From Adineta steineri (Eukaryota > Rotifera > Eurotatoria > Adinetida > Adinetidae), in the NCBI GenBank assembly GCA_905250115.1, contig CAJNOI010000151.1, positions 109,464 to 173,463 of the forward strand: 64,000 nt of DNA, read 5' to 3'. The position numbers and the translations under genes were made by a program. Shown in pieces: positions 53,531-64,000 of the stretch (positions are counted from its first letter, which is position 1; every line of letters begins with the position of its first letter). The notes beneath the pieces were generated by a model. That model saw nothing but the letters and a program-made list of their open reading frames with translations, was not told where the DNA came from and searched no databases.

Positions 53531-55397
53531 TACGAAGATTTTAAATGTATAAACATATTAGATCATAAATATATATATATATTGATTTTCTTCTCACCTT
53601 TGTAGATGCTGCGCAACAAAGATGAATCATAATATCGAATCCTGACTATTTTACCGTCATTAATATTTAACATAAAAATAATGAAGTATAGTGAATAGAG
53701 TATTTGTTTTTGATTGAGAATCATTAAATAAATGTTATTTTATTAATATTTTCAATATTTAGACAAGGAAGATAGATTAGCAAATAAGTAAATGAGATTA
53801 TTCTTTATGCATTTGGTCTCTGCAAGAGTCAGTACAATCAAGCTTTGGAGAAATTTCTCCACGATCTGGAGTTTTATTTTTATGATTCCTTCTCACTTGA
53901 TATATTGTCCTTATTGTACTTTTCTTTCATTTTCTCTGGTGGGTGGGTATATAAGGTTATATTTTGTATGAAAATAATGTGGTTTTCAGTAAGGAGAATT
54001 ATGATAAAAGTACAATACCATCAACACTCATACTCTGTCTATGAGAAATCATTATAATAGATTAGAGAGAGATGCGATACAATTGATAACACCATAAACT
54101 ATCAACTTTACATACTACGTAGTTCTCTTCTTTCTTGCTTGATTGAAAACAGATAATAGTACATTATACGATGACAGAGTTTGTAGTACATCTATTTAAA
54201 AACCTTTCAAAATTTATTAATTAATTACATATCATAAAATAATGTCTTTCCATGCGTGCCAATTCACTTCGTAACTATTTTCTTGCTTTGTTCTTGATTT
54301 TTATGTAAATCATTTGATTCTTTACGTAATCTTTTAAGATCAAATAATAATATTGGTAGTGCAAGAAATAGATGTTTTCCTCTTACCTTGATATTATTTT
54401 ACTGAATAAAATTACAAATAGGCATGAGAAGTTATTGTTATTGTTCTGTTATAAATAATACATAACTTTTTTCCCTGGAAGCTTAGCTTGCTTCATATGT
54501 TGATTGAACTATATAAATCAGTAGTATAGATACAGAAAATTGGTTCCAAAATGTAAGTTTACATAAGGGACACAATTAAAAAATATAGAATGAGATGGGA
54601 AAAGATTTTTTCCAAAACTAAAAGTTATTTGTTATTTATCTGCTATTTATAACAAATAACAATAACAAAAAAGTTAATGTTATTTATAACAATAACAATA
54701 ACAATAAATTCTAACCCCTAATTACAAATAATATTCTAGTTATATATGGCACACACACTTCTACTGCATGTATTACATATACATTCTTTTTTGTCCTTAC
54801 TTTTTACATCATATTATACATTGACCCTATCAATTCTTTTCTATTCTCTAACGGACTCGTATCTAATGATATACTTTGTAAGAAAACGATACAATTCTTG
54901 ATAAGAACAAATATAATAAAGCGTAATACCATCAACACTACACTTCTTCTATTAGAATATGTCACAATCCATTACTAGTTTTAATTGCATGACAAAAAGT
55001 CAATCGCAATTCAAATGAATAAAGACTTATTAAATATAATTTAGCTATTTTATTTTTCTTTGTATAACTTGATATTGATCGTCACTATTATGTGAGTTAT
55101 TTATATACTTACCTCAAGAGAAAAACAGGTGAAGGATGAGAATTTATTATAATATTTCGATATAAGACACTTCGATGATATTTTTATCACAGATAGAAAA
55201 TTTCAAATGATCAGAAACTTATTTAAGGAAAAAAATTTTCCTTGGACTTTTTGATGATTTTCTGTTTCTTAGAAAACTTCGTATTTTACTGTATTGGAAA
55301 CTAATATTTATTGATTATATAAGGATAAAAACGATAGAATACGCGAGTATAAATAAAAAGATTGATAGCAAATTGTAATATATATGTATATGATGGT
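53531..55397. other. Intergenic with microsatellite, no gene recognised
   Basis: 1.9 kb. Two stretches (near 53915-54060 and 54836-54980) share the phrase AATACCATCAACACT and loosely similar surroundings, perhaps an old duplication. A microsatellite is listed separately. Confidence 0.5.
54646..54712. repeat. Imperfect (AACAAT)n-type microsatellite
   Basis: Runs of ATAACAATAACAATAACAAT and related TTATTTATAAC text. Confidence 0.75.
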
Positions 55398-56496
55398 TCA
55401 TTGAACAGGAAGTGTTATAACAAGACAATGATGTTGTCCATCAAAATGAGATTTTAATTGATCTAATTTAACTTGTTCTGGTAAAAGAACCTGTTTAAAT
55501 ATACTCGAACCTTGTTGATTATTTATTTCTACATGTAAATTGTGTCCATTGTGTACTATTTTTAATTGATCTTTACTATGTATATCTGATCGATTAGTAA
55601 AATCGAGAGATAATTGTAATAAATGTCCATTTTCTAATAGAAGTGGATTCCATATTTTATCTAAAAGAAATTCTTCCATTGAAATCTTTTGAAGATTATT
55701 ATTATTTGTTGCTGGTGCATCAGTTCTCGAATGACGACGATAAGGAAAATTTGCAGCAACAGATTGTGCATCTTCTTTTCGAAATGTAATTGTTTGACCA
55801 TTGAGAAGAAATTCTGGTGGAATTTCAATTGTCATTTCCATCAAATCTAAATATATCCTATAATCTCTTTTAAGAAAATATTTTAATAAAAAACAATACT
55901 TTTTGATTGAAGATGATCTCTTTTAGCAAATTGATTATTTATAAAATGACCTGATTGTTGTTTTAAATAATCATTCGCTTTTATTGAAAAGACTTTTTCT
56001 TTATGAATAACAATCATATTTCCTCTTTCAATACATTGTTTTGGAATTTGTATATGAATATCTTTACTTTCCGAAGATTTATTTGATTGATGTTCATTAT
56101 AAAGATCTTTAAAATTTCCTAATGGTTGTTTTCCTTCATTTGAATTACTTTTTTCTATTATAACACTTTTTCCAATATTCAAACATTCAGGAGGAAATTC
56201 AATTATTATTTGAACAAGTTCTACATAAATAAATTTGAATATGAAATGATAGATAATCAAAAGAAAAACTTACGTTCATCATCAAGAGTCGATTCTAATA
56301 GATGAGTAGGAGTAACTGATCTATGATCTTGTTGTTGACTATCAACTAAACATAATCCATGAACTTGTCGAACAAAAACTGATGGTTTAGATAAATGATA
56401 ACCATCAAGAAATAATTCTGAATGTTTTTCAATTAATAATGTTTTACCATATTGGATTAATTCTGGTGGAATATCAATAACTATATTATTTGCCAT
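55398..56496 (-). CDS. Small-heat-shock-like protein with four N-terminal IPPE repeats
   Basis: Three exons (56496 to about 56275, about 56221-55906, 55846-55398) encode about 330 residues. The C-terminal 80 residues (LQLSLDFTNRSD through LVITLPVQ) fit an alpha-crystallin domain: a beta strand, NGHNLHVEIN, then the FKQVLLPEQVKLDQLKS block and FDGQHHCLVITLP. Upstream are four copies of a ~19-residue motif with consensus I-x-I-x-[IF]-P-[PK]-[EQ]-x-[LCF]-x-x-x-G-[KNQ]-x-x-x-[IF]-x-K: VIDIPPELIQYGKTLLIEK; IIEFPPECLNIGKSVIIEK; IQIPKQCIERGNMIVIHK; IEIPPEFLLNGQTITFRK. I do not know this repeat from any sHSP. Sequences between copies are Ser/His/Gln-rich. No signal peptide is present; it is probably cytosolic. 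A chaperone role is inferred from the C-terminal domain, whose divergence keeps the call moderate. Confidence 0.62.
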
Positions 56497-58081
56497 TAGA
56501 TCTTAAATAAAACAAAATAAAATTAACCAATTTTCTTCTATAACGAGAACATTTGTTTTGTACTCAAGAGGATACTTCGCTTAGATGATTCTATTACAAC
56601 TGCTTATAAATATATGGTTGATGAGAAGAGAGAAGCATTCTTCTACAAATGACATTCGAGATTGTTCTTATTGTTTCTAATAAGTAATTATTTCCATATT
56701 AATTTATTAGTCTTTACAGTTAATGTATCAAAATCTATTTCAAATATTTACATTTTATGAAATTCATTATTTGATATATCAAAAGTAAATCTTTTTGTAA
56801 TTTGTTTCAATCAAATAAAAACTTAAATTTTTATATTTATTAAATAATCTTAATTAATGGTGTTTTACATAAATATTTGCAATTAATAACAAAAAATATT
56901 TTATTGATAAAAAAAAAACTTAATTGAAATTCATCGTAATTTAATTAGAAAAAGTAAGAAGTCTAACAAATGATATTGTTGTTGTGTTATCTGGCTGAAT
57001 GATGATTGATATGACAGAGGTTAAATATCTATCATACAGTGTCGTAAACATGAGGAACTCTCATCAATCAACATTTTTTTGCTGCTTTTTGTTTCTTTGT
57101 TTTTCTATTGATAAATATCATTCAGAATACAATAGAAGGGTTTCAAAACTAATTTATATGTCATAGAGATACATCTGCTTTACATTAACGAATATTTAGA
57201 TCGATTTAAGGCAAACTCGGCAAATTGTTTTCTAATTTGCTATACAAAAACAAAAATAGAGCAAATCAGTCTTATTCAATAAATCAAAGTTTTTTTCCAA
57301 GTGTTTTTTATCAATACTAATGGAAGAATCAAAAAGTCTAAACAATAATATATACATACATCCTTTGTTTAGACTTCTGAAAGAAATTTTAAAATTATAC
57401 TAGTACATAAACGACTTATTCATTATTTTTTGCAACAAATATACATTATTGATCAGAAGATGTAGTATACAAGTCTCTATGCAGGACTTCAAAGTTAATG
57501 ATGAATTACACATGATTTATCAATCTTCATATAATTATTTGAAACCTTGAATTATAACATAATTGGTAACTTTATAGGTCGATATAATACGAAATAAAGG
57601 TTAGTTTAATCATTATCTTCACATTCACATATGGAAATAAGAAACAATAATGAAAAGTGATTGTATGGATTTTCTAAACATTTATTTCTTTACATATATT
57701 TACATGTTAAATAATAAGAAATATTTGTTCAAATTTAAAATTTATCTATTTCTTTGATGTTTATTAAATGAATGTACATGCGCTCGTCAACCTTGGTCAT
57801 ATATAGAATATTTGTATAGAGTTTAGATATATACATTTGCGAAATTCAATCGATATTGTTTTAATTAATTCTTCTCGTTTATCAATTTGCGATAATCCAT
57901 GAAAATAAAAAAGAGAATGGAATAGTCGACATCTAGCGTCCTCTATCAAAAAAAAGAATTTGTGGTAGAGGTGTTCATTGTTAAACGAATCTGATGTCAT
58001 GTCGTACGTTATTGAAATTGAATCAATCTGATAATCTTTATTTTATATTTGTAATATTTGAATAAAAGAAAATTGATTAAT
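56497..58081. other. Intergenic, no gene recognised
   Basis: 1.6 kb between divergent genes. A TATA-like ATATTTATAAGC on the minus strand near 56600-56612 could serve the sHSP-like gene. No coding exon was found. Confidence 0.5.
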
Positions 58082-59606
58082 ATGTCATCATCATCAAGTT
58101 CATCTCGTAATCATCAGAATTATCATCAGAATCGACAAGATTATGAAGATAAAGAATCATCGAATGCTCAAACAAATGGTTCAAATGAAAATATTGTTCA
58201 TATTAAATTTCTTTTACCTGGTACGACAACTGGCAGTGTTATTGGAAAAGGTGGAGAAAGAATAGCATCATTACAAAGAGAAACAAATACCAAAATGAAA
58301 ATGTCAAAAGCAGGAGTAAAATATTTTCATTTTTACTTTTTGTTCTTTAAAATAAAACTTTTATTTAGGATTATTTTCCTGGTACACAAGAACGTGTTTG
58401 TCTTGTTATTGGAACAATTGAAAATGTTTTATCGGTCTATGAATTTTTATCAGAGAAAATAAAAGAAAGTTTTCCAGGTGATGTTCTTCGATCACGTCAA
58501 ATAAAATTACTTATACCAAATGTAACAGCTGGAGTTATTATTGGTAAAGGTGGATCAACTATTGAAAATATTAAACATGATACAACTGCTTCACTTACAA
58601 TTACACCAAAATCTGATATGTCTGAAAGAGTTATGACAATTACTGGTAAATTTTTCTTTTTTTTATTTGAAGAAAACTAATTTTGATTTTCCTTAAGGCG
58701 ATGATGCAATTCGTGTAAAAGCTTTAGATGTTGTTTTACAAAAAATTATTGAAGATCCTCATCATGATAGTATAACAAGTGTTAATTATTCAAATGAAAA
58801 AAATTCATCAATAAATCTTTATAATCATTCATCAACAATCAATGATATTCCATCATTTAATGATCGTATGTTATTTTATTATTCACTTTTATTTAAATTT
58901 TCATCGAATAGATAAGTCATAGTTAAATATTTTTGAATCGTATATTAACAAAACTTTTCTCACAAATAGATTAATTTTATATAAGTAGAATACAATCTCT
59001 TTCGGAAGCTGATCAATTGATTAAGAAATATTCTAGAAAAATGTGATAAATTATTTGATTTATTTAGATGGTTCTAATGGAAAAAATAATGGTTTAATGT
59101 CAATGAATTCATCATCGTATATGTCTCTTCAATTGAGTGGTTTACAACGATTATCTCAATTAATAATTAATGCTGGTGGAACAAATCATATAACAGTTGA
59201 TTCACTTATGGTAAATATTGATTAAAAATAAATATATTTCTTTTGATTTTATTTTAGAATTCTTTAACATCCCTTGGTTTTATTGATCCACATATAAGAG
59301 AAATAGTTCAAGCAATAGGTGCTTTAATTAATTATGGATTAATATCAGTTGATAATCCATCTCGAACAAATATTTATTCTCCACCACTTCAAAATCATCA
59401 TTCAATTCTTTCAACAAATTATAATAATTATTCATTATCACAAGTAATTCATTCAAATATTTTTTTCTTTACTCTATAATTGTTTTGTTTTGTTTTATTC
59501 GAATTTGAAGCGTGATCGTCAAGATAATTATTCTCGAAACAGTACCGATATGGATTATAAAAGATTTAAATCAGATCAACAACGTACAACAAAATCAAAA
59601 CGATAG
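58082..59606 (+). CDS. Nova-like KH-domain RNA-binding protein (two KH domains)
   Basis: Sequence-specific RNA-binding protein; Nova proteins regulate alternative splicing through YCAY sites. The start is the ATG at 58082 (MSSSSSSSRNHQNYHQNRQ). KH1: IKFLLPGTTTGSVIGKGGER with DYFPGTQERVCLVIGTIENV after the intron. KH2: IKLLIPNVTAGVIIGKGGST, then SERVMTITG and VVLQKIIEDPHHDSITSVNYSNE. Both GKGG loops are intact. The FPGTQERVCLV and EDP-x-x-x-S-x-x-x-x-x-YSN phrases are characteristic of Nova rather than PCBP or HNRNPK. Downstream exons encode Asn/Ser-rich text (GLMSMNSSSYMSLQLSGLQR, SLTSLGFIDPHIREIVQAI) and a basic tail KSDQQRTTKSKR with a possible nuclear signal. The third KH domain of vertebrate Nova is not recognisable; IREIVQAIGALINYGLISV may be its degenerate remnant. 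About six exons. Confidence 0.87.
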
Positions 59607-60126
59607 AAATAAATAAATAAAACTAAATAAAAAATATTCACGTTTTTATATTGTATATTATTCTCAATCATTGTTTTCTTCTCTTCGTCTTTTCTTCTTT
59701 GTAAATAATTATTCGTTTAAAGATAAATGTTTTTCTTTTTAGAAAAACATTAATCAAACAAAATGAGGATTTATTTGACTGCATAGCTGTCAGTTTGGAG
59801 ATATAGATAGTAATTCATCTTTAAATATTATCTCAATTTTTCTTTTTCATGTCATTTATTCATATTAAGCAGAATTTTTAAAAATAAACTTTTTTTTNNN
59901 NNNNNNNNNNNNNNNNNNNNNNNNNNNNNNNNNNNNNNNNNNNNNNNNNNNNNNNNNNNNNNNNNNNNNNNNNNNNNNNNNNNNNNNNNNNNNNNNNTTT
60001 GTCCTTTTTTCACAAAAGAAAAAAAACGAAAAAGTTCTTACGTTATCTGGAAGTAACACTTTGGAATATTATTTTATTAGAGAAAAAGTTAAGTCATCAT
60101 TTAATTATTATTAATTGAAGTCGAAG
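59607..60126. other. Intergenic with a 100-N assembly gap
   Basis: Gap at 59898-59997, preceded by a T run and followed by TTTGTCCTTTTTTCAC. It lies between two same-strand genes; nothing else is supported. Confidence 0.7.
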
Positions 60127-61875
60127 ATGAATCATCCGACAAAAATGATAATAATTACATCGAATAAAGATCTTATTGATGAATTATCTACAAAAAAAAG
60201 CGCAGATACTCAAATTATTAATTGCAATGGAAATAATTTAATTGATTTAATATCCAAAGACAATAATAGTTCATTTGATTTTAATTTTCTTGCTCAACTT
60301 TCTGAACTTGTTCGTTCTATTTTTCAAATTAAAAATCTATTTATATTTTAAAAGAAATATTTTATTTTAGAATTCAAATAATGATCAAATATATAAACAT
60401 GTTCTTGATACTTCACAAGATAATCGATCAAAAATAGGCAAAACATCAAAGAAAACAACTAATCTTGTTTGTGTTATATGTAGTGATCATGCTATTGGAT
60501 TTAATTATGATGTTTTAACATGTGCATCATGTAAAGCATTCTTTCGTCGTAATGCTCATCATCATCCAGTTTGAATTTTTTTTTTCATTTGAAAAACTTT
60601 TTTTTTCTAATTAAATTTTTAGGATAAACTTCGTTGTTTAACAGGTGAAAAGAAATGTTCAATTGATTATAGTTCATTTCGTAAATGTCAACGATGTCGA
60701 TTAGTCAAATGTTTTATGTTAGGAATGAGAAGAGATTTTATTATTACTGATGAAGTAAAACGAAAACGTCGACAACGTATTGAAGAAAATCGACAACTTT
60801 CATATGAATATCAATCGACAAATGAAACTATTAATTCAATAAATGATGAACATCTTTCACAAACTATTCAAGAAATTGATCAGGTAAATTTTATATTTAA
60901 GCTCTTTCGTTTGAGATAAAAACTTTTTACATAATATTCTACTAAAAAAAATATGTAATTAACCTTCGCGTATATCTCCTCAACAGAACGAAGATATAAT
61001 TTATCTAGAATTTTATTATTCAATAAAATAATTTCATATAATTTTTTATTTAGCTTTTGATGGATACAGATAATGATAATATAATATCACATGATACAAA
61101 TGAAGGTAATATTATGGAAAGAATATCATCAAAAAGTCTTTCAATTGAAGATCGATCGGAGATTGAAAGTATTGAATTAAATTATTCATCTATATTTCAT
61201 AAAGATAATATTACATCTTTTCCATTTAATATGTCTGATCGTACATCCGCTTTAATATCATGGTCTGAATTTACTAATCGAAATGTTTTAAAATTAATTG
61301 AATTTTTTCAACATATTGATGAATTTGAAAATTTAAATCTTGATGATAAATTTATTTTAATAAAATATAATCTTCTTTCATTACATTTAATTCAAAAATG
61401 TCTTAATTATAATGTATTAACTGGATCATTTACTAATATGAATGATGAAGATAGATTAAAACGTCGTGAATTTTTTAATTTATGTTATGGAACAAGTGGA
61501 ATTAGAGAATCTTTTAAAAGTTTAATGAATTCATTTTCAATAATAACTGAACAAGATTCAACATTAATTAAACTTATTCTTATTATATTAATTTTTACAA
61601 AAGGTTTATCTATGAATGAAAATGAACCATTTTTAAAAGATACGCAAGCTGTTAATCGAGCACAATCTTATTATATAAGATTAACATGGAATTATTTAAT
61701 TGATAAACAAGGTGAACAAAAAACAATTCAACAATTTATGAAATTATTAAGTGAAATAACACGAATTCAATTATTAAATATAAATTATCGACAATTTTTT
61801 CGTTCACAACTTCAATCAACAGATGCTTTAGAAAGATTTTCACCACTTATGAAATCTGTTTTAAATATTGTTTGA
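60127..61875 (+). CDS. Nuclear hormone receptor with divergent P-box
   Basis: Ligand-regulated or orphan transcription factor with four exons (60127-60309, about 60371-60570, about 60623-60882, 61053-61875), about 485 residues. After a variable A/B region comes a DNA-binding domain: first zinc finger CVICSDHAIGFNYDVLTCASC, here with P-box CASCKAFFRR rather than the common CEGCKGFF; second finger CLTGEKKC then CQRCRLVKC (six residues between the first Cys pair). A basic extension follows (KRKRRQRIEENRQ). The hinge is acidic and Ser-rich. The ligand-binding domain has helices such as LISWSEFTNRNVLKLIEFFQ and LNLDDKFILIKYNLLSLHLI (the conserved helix 3-5 area), extending to LQSTDALERFSPLMKSVLNI. 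A clear AF-2 helix is not evident. Subfamily cannot be assigned; lineage-specific NRs with altered P-boxes are known in invertebrates. Confidence 0.9.
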
Positions 61876-62780
61876 TTTTATTTAAATTATCGAGAAAATA
61901 ACTTTTTATCTTTTCAGATTTACAAAATTCTTTCTTTTTTCTACTTTTTAATAAAAAATTTAAAAGAAATTTAATTTTAAAATAAATACTCGAGATATAA
62001 TCCTAATAAAATTTAATTTCTAATCAGATGATAATCATGGTTTTTATATTGTTAGGATAAATGATATCAAATAGAATTTTTGTTTAATAAATCGGTCATA
62101 GATGTCGTACATTAAAATGCAAGATTCAAATATCAGATCTTTTACACTATAATTTATATTTATTTTTTCAAATAACTTCGTTTAAAAACGTCGTTAAACA
62201 TTAAATAACATCACACGAATATAATCAGTAGATTTACACCAGTAATCCGAATTAATCAATATTAACTGGTATCTTAGTATTACTATTGATTGTTTTCTTT
62301 AAAAATTAAATTGTAAAATATAAAATGTCACTAGAAGTATATTTAAAATCATTGCAATAAAATTTACGCGATCATATCAGTTTAGAAAAAAAAAATAATA
62401 TAATAGTTAGAAATATTTAATTACAAATGGAGCATCGTATGTTATATTATTAATATATAGAAGAAAAACAAATATCATTCATATTTGGTTTGTCTTTACA
62501 TAACTTCGTTTTTCTTTTCGGAATGATAATAAATATTTTAATAATTTTTGTACTTATCGATGACGAAAAACTGTCTGATGACTATTAGACGATGTTATGA
62601 TATATTTGGATATAAACATACATATCATACCTTTAGACAAAATATTTTTCTTCTTTTCTATTGAATATTCTAGGCAATTATGGTTATAGCGCACCTATAG
62701 ATCGTTTCGGGTGAATGAGAAAAAAAGGAAGTAAAAAAAATTTTTGAATCTCTTTCTTATAGAAATAAATAATATTGATC
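61876..62780. other. Intergenic, no gene recognised
   Basis: 0.9 kb of AT-rich sequence. Near 62752-62762 a TTTCTTATAG tract resembles a 3' splice site about 18 bp before the next ATG. Confidence 0.5.
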
Positions 62781-63564
62781 ATGGCTGCTTCTCGAGAAAT
62801 CGTTCTTAAAGAAGATGATATTATTGAAATAGGGTAAATTTAAAATGAAATTTTCCTTTCTAAATATTTATATTATTATTTTTCATATTAGATATTATGG
62901 TATACGTGTTTTTTCTTCTATTAAAGATTATCAAAAATTAGATTCAAATAAAAGTTTAGGTCAATTAGTATTTTTTCTTGGTTTATGTTTAGTTGTAATA
63001 TCAGGTGTTGATTTAAGTAAATTGTCATGGACATTAACTCAAACTGAAGAATCTATTTGGCCAAGTACTGGAAAAGGTATATGGATTGGTTTCTTAGTAA
63101 TGGCTGTTGGTGTTTTTACATTAATTGCTGTTCGTGAACAAACCCATTCCGCATTTTATATTTTACTTCCATATACAATAGTTGCAATTATACTTTGTTT
63201 CTTTGGTTTATTAACATCAATTGCTGTTCTTCAACGTTATACACAAGATCCACAATTATCTCAAAAAGAAAATCGAAATAAACAAGAAGGAATTCAATTT
63301 GCTCTTGCTGCTTTATTAATTGGATTATTTGCACTTACTTTTCTATTTTTATCATGTCTTTCATGTATGATTTGTTGGACAATACCTAATTTTTGTACAC
63401 GATATCAAGGTAGAAATCCTCAACTAATTCTACAAAATCAACAACGTTTTCCGATAGGGATTCCTCTCGCATCACCACGAACTCCTCGTCAACGATTAAT
63501 TCGAAACCATCGACGCCCTCGTTTTGCATCATATTCACCACGTAGCGGAACTTCTACTGTATAA
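62781..63564 (+). CDS. Four-pass membrane protein of unknown family
   Basis: Two exons (62781-62833, 62892-63564) encode about 241 residues. MAASREIVLKEDDIIEIG is a short acidic cytosolic start; the intron separates it from YYGIRVFSSIKDYQKL. Four hydrophobic segments are visible: SLGQLVFFLGLCLVVISGV, GIWIGFLVMAVGVFTLIAV, FYILLPYTIVAIILCFFGLL and IQFALAALLIGLFALTFLFL. The last leads to a Cys cluster (SCLSCMICW) that may be palmitoylated, and then a 60-residue Arg/Pro/Gln-rich tail (PRTPRQRLIRNHRRPRFASY). The topology is like MARVEL or tetraspan-type proteins, but the tetraspanin CCG motif and claudin signature are absent. Not recognised further; likely a plasma-membrane or vesicle protein. Confidence 0.72.
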
Positions 63565-63889
63565 CAAATTCTATCATTTATATTTTCATTTAAAATTTTT
63601 CTTTATTTCATCAATGTTATAATAGATTGAATCTTATTTCATATCATTAATAAATTCTTAAAATTCATTTTTAAAATTATAAACAGAGAAAGAAAAAGTT
63701 GAATTCGATTTATTGAAAATAATTCCAAATATTTAATATTTGTAAAAATTGTTTAATGAATATTAAATGAAGAATGTAAGGAGAAATGGTTATATTTTTA
63801 TTTAAAAATGTTTATTTTTCATATAAATAAAAAGAATGGATAGAAATTTTTTCTTGTAAATTGTTAATATGATGAAAATAAACTAAAAT
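63565..63889. other. Intergenic between convergent genes
   Basis: 325 bp of AT-rich 3'-flanking sequence shared by two converging genes; AATAAA-like signals are present but nothing distinctive. Confidence 0.5.
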
Positions 63890-64000
63890 TTACTTTTCAC
63901 ATTGTTCTAAAACTTCTTTAATTTTAGCAAAATCTGGAACTTTTCCTGGATCAGCAAGTATTTCAGCATATTTGATTTTTCCTTGTTTATCAACAACAAA
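63890..64000 (-). CDS. Peroxiredoxin-family protein, C-terminal fragment (continues past window)
   Basis: The last 36 codons of a gene on the minus strand, stop at 63890-63892. The text FVVDKQGKIKYAEILADPGK, then VPDFAKIKEVLEQCEK, matches the C-terminal end of AhpC/TSA- or Tpx-type thiol peroxidases, where F-[VI]-[IV]-D-K-x-G-x-I-x-Y-x-E is conserved. Such enzymes reduce peroxides through a Cys thiol. The catalytic Cys lies outside the window. A Cys three residues from the end may be a resolving Cys or incidental. Similarity to bacterial forms hints at possible transfer, but the fragment is too short to judge. Confidence 0.65.
   Translation of the reverse strand, partial: FVVDKQGKIKYAEILADPGKVPDFAKIKEVLEQCEK

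Noticed and set aside
58058..58081. Upstream extension of the KH gene beginning at a TTG codon
   Set aside because: The first ATG is at 58082; non-ATG initiation is not supported.

Overview
The window is nuclear DNA of a small, very AT-rich animal genome. Genes are compact, with many GT-AG introns of roughly 45-70 bp. A bdelloid rotifer is the best guess. The reasons are the compact AT-rich gene style, an intronless bacterial-looking glycosyl/glycerophosphotransferase gene, an arginine-specific ADP-ribosyltransferase-like gene, TGTGGG-type repeats (the bdelloid telomere unit) and polypyrimidine/AG sites directly before some ATGs, compatible with spliced-leader trans-splicing. The taxon is an inference. 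No rRNA, tRNA or CRISPR array was recognised. Three runs of N (10, 100 and 100 bases) mark assembly gaps.

Layout, left to right. 1-4559 (-): ABCB/P-glycoprotein-type exporter, cut by the window edge at its second nucleotide-binding domain. 4689-5501: internally deleted hAT transposon with terminal inverted repeats and 8-bp target duplications, and a decayed relative near 7.1-7.35 kb. 7556-9449 (-): secreted multi-EGF protein. 11856-16020 (+): Na+/K+-ATPase alpha-type pump with altered ion-site residues. 18065-19276 (+): intronless CDP-glycerol glycerophosphotransferase-like gene. 20316-22951 (+): VIT-VWA protein with FG repeats and a PARP4-like tail. 24192-25241 (+): tail-anchored ADP-ribosyltransferase-like protein. 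28165-31053 (-): glycogenin with a long repeat tail and a predicted transmembrane exon.

32776-37739 (+): mitochondrial ACBP-enoyl-CoA isomerase (ECI2 type), followed after 103 bp by a whirlin-like PDZ scaffold. 38008-46655: an orphan multipass protein, a coiled-coil protein, a tandem-repeat secreted protein, a type I membrane protein and a four-pass membrane protein. 48292-51626 (-): a TPR protein and a short ERICH3-like DUF4590 protein. 52273-53530 (-): surface trypsin-like protease. 55398-56496 (-): small-heat-shock-like protein with four N-terminal IPPE repeats. 58082-61875 (+): Nova-like KH protein and a nuclear receptor. 62781-63564 (+): four-pass membrane protein. 63890-64000 (-): C-terminus of a peroxiredoxin-like protein.

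There is no shared pathway. Several genes fit a ciliated, stress-tolerant animal: whirlin and ERICH3 are cilium/stereocilium proteins, and ABCB, peroxiredoxin, the sHSP-like protein and glycogenin bear on stress and energy storage. The strongest leads are the Na+ pump with Asn-to-Gln in TM4, Asn-to-Lys in TM5, Asp-to-Val in TM8 and an altered C-terminus, the glycogenin with a membrane segment, and the IPPE-repeat sHSP-like protein.
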